Below are positions 6,332 through 8,613 of a stretch of 8,613 nucleotides of DNA, piece by piece (position 1 is the first letter of the stretch; each line of letters starts with the position of its first letter). A program made the position numbers and the translations under genes. A model generated the notes under the pieces. That model did not search any database, was not told where the DNA came from, and was given only the letters and a program-made list of their open reading frames with translations. Source of the DNA: CAZUFB01 sp964619775 (GTDB lineage: Bacteria; Actinomycetota; Coriobacteriia; Coriobacteriales; UMGS124); NCBI GenBank assembly GCA_964619775.1, contig CAZUFB010000081.1, forward strand, positions 1 to 8,613, written 5' to 3'.

Positions 6332-6469
6332 GGGCGGTCCTTCCGGGGGACGAGGTGGCGGTTGGGGCGGTCCGCAGACATGCCGGGTGTCGTTGCGCTC
6401 GGGCCCCGCGCCTTGTGTGCGCATCGCCTAGCGCGTTCCGCCCGGCAACTCCGCGGGCTGCTCTCGGGC

Positions 6470-6478
6470 AGTGTAGCA
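6470..6478 (-). promoter_or_regulatory. Predicted extended -10 promoter of ddaH
   Basis: On the minus strand the sequence reads TGCTACACT (6478 to 6470), an extended -10 element (TGn plus TACACT). No good -35 lies upstream, which is common for extended -10 promoters. The predicted leader before the ddaH ATG at 6331 is about 130 nt. Confidence 0.55.
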
Positions 6479-6745
6479 CAGCGGTGCAGGGCAGGCGGGA
6501 ACCGGGCGCGCGGGCCGGACGGGCGCCGTCCTTCCGGGCCGGAGCCCCGCGGCGCGTCGCCCCGGTGTATGCTTGTCTTCGAACAGGACGGGGTTTCTGG
6601 AGCAGCCCATAGAACGCAGGGCGTCGTTGCTTCTGCGGGCACCTGCCGGGCAGGCATGGGGGGGTGGTTGAGGGATGGGCAAGCGCGAGGCAGGCGGTGG
6701 GCGGGTGCCGCGGAGGCTTTGCTTCCCATGCGCCCAGTGCGCCCC
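6479..6745. other. No confident gene: region between the ddaH promoter and the assembly gap
   Basis: This GC-rich stretch runs into the gap. It holds an inverted repeat CCTGCC/GGCAGG (6643-6648 and 6650-6655) and a possible plus-strand -10 (TATGCT, 6568-6573). An ATG at 6675 opens a frame that could join the post-gap gene, but no ribosome site sits at a proper distance and the gap length is not reliable. The start of the next gene is probably here or in the gap. Confidence 0.4.
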
Positions 6746-6845
6746 NNNNNNNNNNNNNNNNNNNNNNNNNNNNNNNNNNNNNNNNNNNNNNNNNNNNNNN
6801 NNNNNNNNNNNNNNNNNNNNNNNNNNNNNNNNNNNNNNNNNNNNN
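6746..6845. other. Assembly gap (100 N)
   Basis: Exactly 100 undetermined bases. This is the customary placeholder length for a scaffold join, so the true distance and reading frame across it are unknown. Confidence 0.99.
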
Positions 6846-7328
6846 CGGGTCGCCCGCGCCGCTGCGCCTTCGGCCGACGTCGCGTGCGTCGCGCCCCCGG
6901 CCGAGCGTTTTGCCGGCAAGAACGACTGGTGGGCCTATGCGGCCGCCGCGGTGCTGCTCGTCGCGCCCGCGGCGTTGACGCTGGCGGGGCTGTCCGCGCT
7001 TGCCGCGCTCGCGTGCATGGCGGTGCTCGCCCTGCTGACGGTGCCGCGGCTCGTGCGCAACTGGGTGGACCTGTATGCCGACCGGTTTGTGGCGGCCTTC
7101 GGGTTCCGTACGGTCACGGTGCGGGTCGCGCAGGTCGTCGAGGTGCGGGAGGAAAGCCGTCTGGCCTTGCCGACGGCCAACGCCCGCGCGTGCGTCTGCG
7201 TCGCCGTGCGCGCGTCGGGCACGAAGGGCGGCTGTCCGCGCGAGCTGCGTGTCGCGCTGCGCGACAACGCCCGCTTTGCCGCCGAGCTGTCCGAGCGCCG
7301 GCGCCGTTTGCGGTGCCACGGGTCTTGA
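6846..7328 (+). CDS. Two-helix membrane protein with possible bacterial PH-like domain (partial, 5' end lost in gap)
   Basis: The frame is open from the gap edge to TGA at 7326-7328, giving 160 visible residues with clear G/C-rich third positions. After a short Ala-rich stretch come two adjacent hydrophobic helices at visible residues about 29-48 and 49-66. A soluble tail follows, from VDLYADRFVAAFGFRTVTVR to FAAELSERRRR. The order of two helices, then Y-x-DRF, a beta-rich segment with a VAQVVEVREES-like turn and a final short helix with RFAAEL, resembles the small membrane proteins with bacterial PH (DUF304-like) domains. Similarity is by pattern only. The N-terminus is missing; a frame starting at 6675 before the gap is in phase only if the gap is truly 100 bp. 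No function can be assigned. Confidence 0.7.
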   Translation, partial: RVARAAAPSADVACVAPPAERFAGKNDWWAYAAAAVLLVAPAALTLAGLSALAALACMAVLALLTVPRLVRNWVDLYADRFVAAFGFRTVTVRVAQVVEVREESRLALPTANARACVCVAVRASGTKGGCPRELRVALRDNARFAAELSERRRRLRCHGS

Positions 7329-7339
7329 CGATTCGTCAA
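7325..7339. promoter_or_regulatory. Perfect 15-bp palindrome, candidate operator
   Basis: TTGACGA-T-TCGTCAA is a perfect 7-bp inverted repeat around one base. It overlaps the TGA stop of the preceding gene and lies about 195 bp before the XRE-type regulator gene. With a one-base centre it cannot form a normal RNA hairpin, so a dimeric protein-binding site is more likely. Confidence 0.5.
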
Positions 7340-7380
7340 TCTGGTTGCACGGCGACGACCTGCGGTTTGCAACTTTTGGG

Positions 7381-7386
7381 TAGCAT
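7381..7386 (+). promoter_or_regulatory. Candidate -10 box of the XRE-type regulator gene
   Basis: TAGCAT within TGGGTAGCAT repeats the hexamer predicted as -10 for the flavoprotein gene on the other strand (1189-1184). It would start a transcript near 7393, placing the whole structured segment 7433-7507 in the leader. No good -35 is seen at normal spacing. Confidence 0.4.
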
Positions 7387-7432
7387 GCAGACGGAGAAAA
7401 TGAAGCCGCAAGGTGGTGGGACGCCGGCGCGG

Positions 7433-7507
7433 CTACCGGTAGTCTGACGACGCCGCGGCTCTCGCACCGCATCGCGCGACGGTGCGCGGCGCCGCGCCCG
7501 TCAGACT
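7433..7507 (+). promoter_or_regulatory. Structured leader: nested hairpin upstream of the XRE gene
   Basis: CTACCGGTAG (7433-7442) is a perfect palindrome. Overlapping it, AGTCTGACG (7441-7449) is fully complementary to CGTCAGACT (7499-7507). Inside that pair, GCCGC (7452-7456) pairs with GCGGC (7486-7490), and GCACCG (7464-7469) pairs with CGGTGC (7480-7485) around a 10-nt loop. GCGCGGC-GCCGCGC (7484-7497) is a competing palindrome. The outer stem ends 11 nt before the GAGGAG ribosome site (7519-7524). It could be an RNA control element or a cluster of protein sites. It matches no riboswitch class that I recognise. Confidence 0.5.
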
Positions 7508-7533
7508 TCGCTTCGACCGAGGAGTTGCCCGCC

Positions 7534-8562
7534 ATGAGCTTTCGCGACAACCTTCAGCATCTGCGCGCCGCCAAAGGCATGACCCAGGAGCAGCTTGCCA
7601 TGCTGCTCGGCGTGAGCCGTCAAGCCGTGACCAAGTGGGAGGCCGAGCGCGCCTACCCCGAGATGGACAAGCTGCTCAAGATGTGCTCCATCTTCGAGTG
7701 CACGCTCGACGAGCTCGTGCAGGGCAACCTCACCGCACGGCCCGCCGCCGCAGGCGCGACGGTGCCCTCCGGCCCCGCCCAAGACGTGTGCGGCTACGAC
7801 GAGCACATGCGCGGCTTTGCCTTGCAGATCCCCACGGCCCTTGCCATAGTCCTCGCGGGCGTTGCGGTCGCGTTCTTCTTCGAGGGGCGCGCGCCGTTGT
7901 GGTCCTCCGACCCCGACGCGCTGTTCGTCATCGTCATCCTGGTGGCGGTTGCCTTGAGCCTCGCGCTCTTCATCCCGGCGGGTATCGCCCACAGCGCGTT
8001 TGTGAAGGCCCACCCTTACGTCGAGGACTTCTATACCGAGGAGGAACGGGCCAAGGCTCGCTCGAGCTTTGCGGCGGGGCTTGTCGCCGGCATCGCCTGC
8101 ATCGTCGCCGGCATCGCCTTTTTGACCGCCACCGAAAACCGCCTGCCCGAATACCACGTCATGCCGGTGCTGATGGCGTGCATCGCGGCGGGCGTGTGGA
8201 TTATCGTGCACTTTGGCATGATGCTCGGCCGCGTGAACGTCGCCGAGTACAACAGGAACGCGGTGGATGAGCTTGAAATCGAGAACATCGTCAACGCCCA
8301 GATCGACGACGACCGGCGCCAGTCGCTGCTGAGCCGCAAGGCCCACAGCAACCGGGTGGGCGCGGTGTGCGGGGCCATCATGATCGCCGCGACCATCGTG
8401 GCGCTGGTGCTGCTGTTCGCGCCGGTTCTGTCCTCGCCCGACCCGGACAACTTTGAGCCGCTGGGCACCTCGGCCGCGTGGTTCTGGCTCGCCTGGCCTG
8501 TCGGCGGCCTGCTGTGCGGCATCGCGAGCCTGCTGATGAACGCTTTCGGGAAAGGGGAGTAG
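7534..8562 (+). CDS. XRE-family transcriptional regulator fused to a multi-helix membrane domain
   Basis: The protein has 342 residues. ATG at 7534 is supported by GAGGAG (7519-7524), 9 nt upstream; an in-frame TTG at 7525 falls too close to that site. Residues 4-62 form a Cro/C1-type helix-turn-helix, with MTQEQLAMLLGVSRQAVTKW (16-35) covering the HTH helices and LDELVQGN closing the domain. About six membrane helices follow, at roughly 98-117, 129-153, 179-197, 208-232, 276-298 and 312-337. A charged cytoplasmic loop, EYNRNAVDELEIENIVNAQI (238-257), lies between the fourth and fifth. The N-terminal HTH must be cytoplasmic, so the protein is a membrane-anchored DNA-binding protein. XRE-membrane fusions of this design are common in Firmicutes and Coriobacteriia, often as stress or antimicrobial-response regulators; the signal here is unknown. 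It may regulate itself through the palindromes upstream. Confidence 0.9.
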   Translation: MSFRDNLQHLRAAKGMTQEQLAMLLGVSRQAVTKWEAERAYPEMDKLLKMCSIFECTLDELVQGNLTARPAAAGATVPSGPAQDVCGYDEHMRGFALQIPTALAIVLAGVAVAFFFEGRAPLWSSDPDALFVIVILVAVALSLALFIPAGIAHSAFVKAHPYVEDFYTEEERAKARSSFAAGLVAGIACIVAGIAFLTATENRLPEYHVMPVLMACIAAGVWIIVHFGMMLGRVNVAEYNRNAVDELEIENIVNAQIDDDRRQSLLSRKAHSNRVGAVCGAIMIAATIVALVLLFAPVLSSPDPDNFEPLGTSAAWFWLAWPVGGLLCGIASLLMNAFGKGE

Positions 8563-8613
8563 GCGCGCCGGGCCTTCTTGTCCGCCACATCCGAGAGGTG
8601 CCCTTACCAAACG

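Noticed and set aside
6573..6660. Possible small structured RNA (SRP-like GGAGCAGCCC stretch) before the gap
   Set aside because: The characteristic GGAA/AGCAG internal-loop pair of bacterial SRP RNA is not present and no consistent long stem could be drawn.
5201..7447. 748-residue plus-strand frame crossing ddaH and the gap
   Set aside because: It overlaps the well-supported ddaH on the other strand, depends on the arbitrary length of the N run, and shows no domain.

Overview
The window is high-GC bacterial chromosome. It most resembles an anaerobic gut actinobacterium of the class Coriobacteriia (Eggerthella/Collinsella-type). The reasons are a Tat-exported FAD reductase divergent from a 12-helix membrane protein ending in a LuxR-type DNA-binding domain, strong G/C third-position codon bias, and GTG/ATG starts preceded by GAGGAG/AAGGAG sites. 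The genus cannot be fixed from the sequence alone. A run of 100 N (6746-6845) is a scaffold gap.

Layout. (1) 1-1118, minus: the N-terminal 372 residues of a secreted flavoprotein reductase, cut by the window edge. (2) 1119-1492: a divergent control region with two nearly identical 25-bp direct repeats 65 bp apart. (3) 1493-2950, plus: the membrane LuxR-type regulator. (4) 3145-4905, plus: purC (purine synthesis) directly abutted by a two-helix membrane protein with long Lys/Ala/Glu-rich ends. (5) 4906-5207: a non-coding stretch holding a 17-bp perfect stem-loop. (6) 5208-5387, plus: a 59-residue single-helix protein with a Lys-rich tail, followed by a good intrinsic terminator. (7) 5522-6331, minus: a dimethylarginine dimethylaminohydrolase (DDAH) family enzyme with its catalytic residues present. 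(8) 6332-6845: the ddaH upstream region and the gap. (9) 6846-7328, plus: the C-terminal part of a membrane protein with a possible bacterial PH-like domain. (10) 7329-7533: a leader dense in palindromes. (11) 7534-8562, plus: an XRE-family regulator fused to about six membrane helices.

How the parts work together. The clearest unit is the divergent pair at the left. The regulator would sense a compound at the membrane and switch on the exported reductase through the direct repeats, the nearer of which overlaps the predicted -35 region. The reductase has FAD-binding motifs of the fumarate-reductase family but differs at the family's usual substrate-site segment, so its electron acceptor is probably not fumarate. 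The other genes look like independent units: a housekeeping purine gene with a passenger membrane protein, a lone DDAH, and a second membrane-anchored regulator. I see no CRISPR array, insertion sequence, tRNA or rRNA. No multi-gene system of a clearly new type is evident; the most promising leads are the repeat-controlled regulator/reductase pair and the structured leader of the XRE gene.
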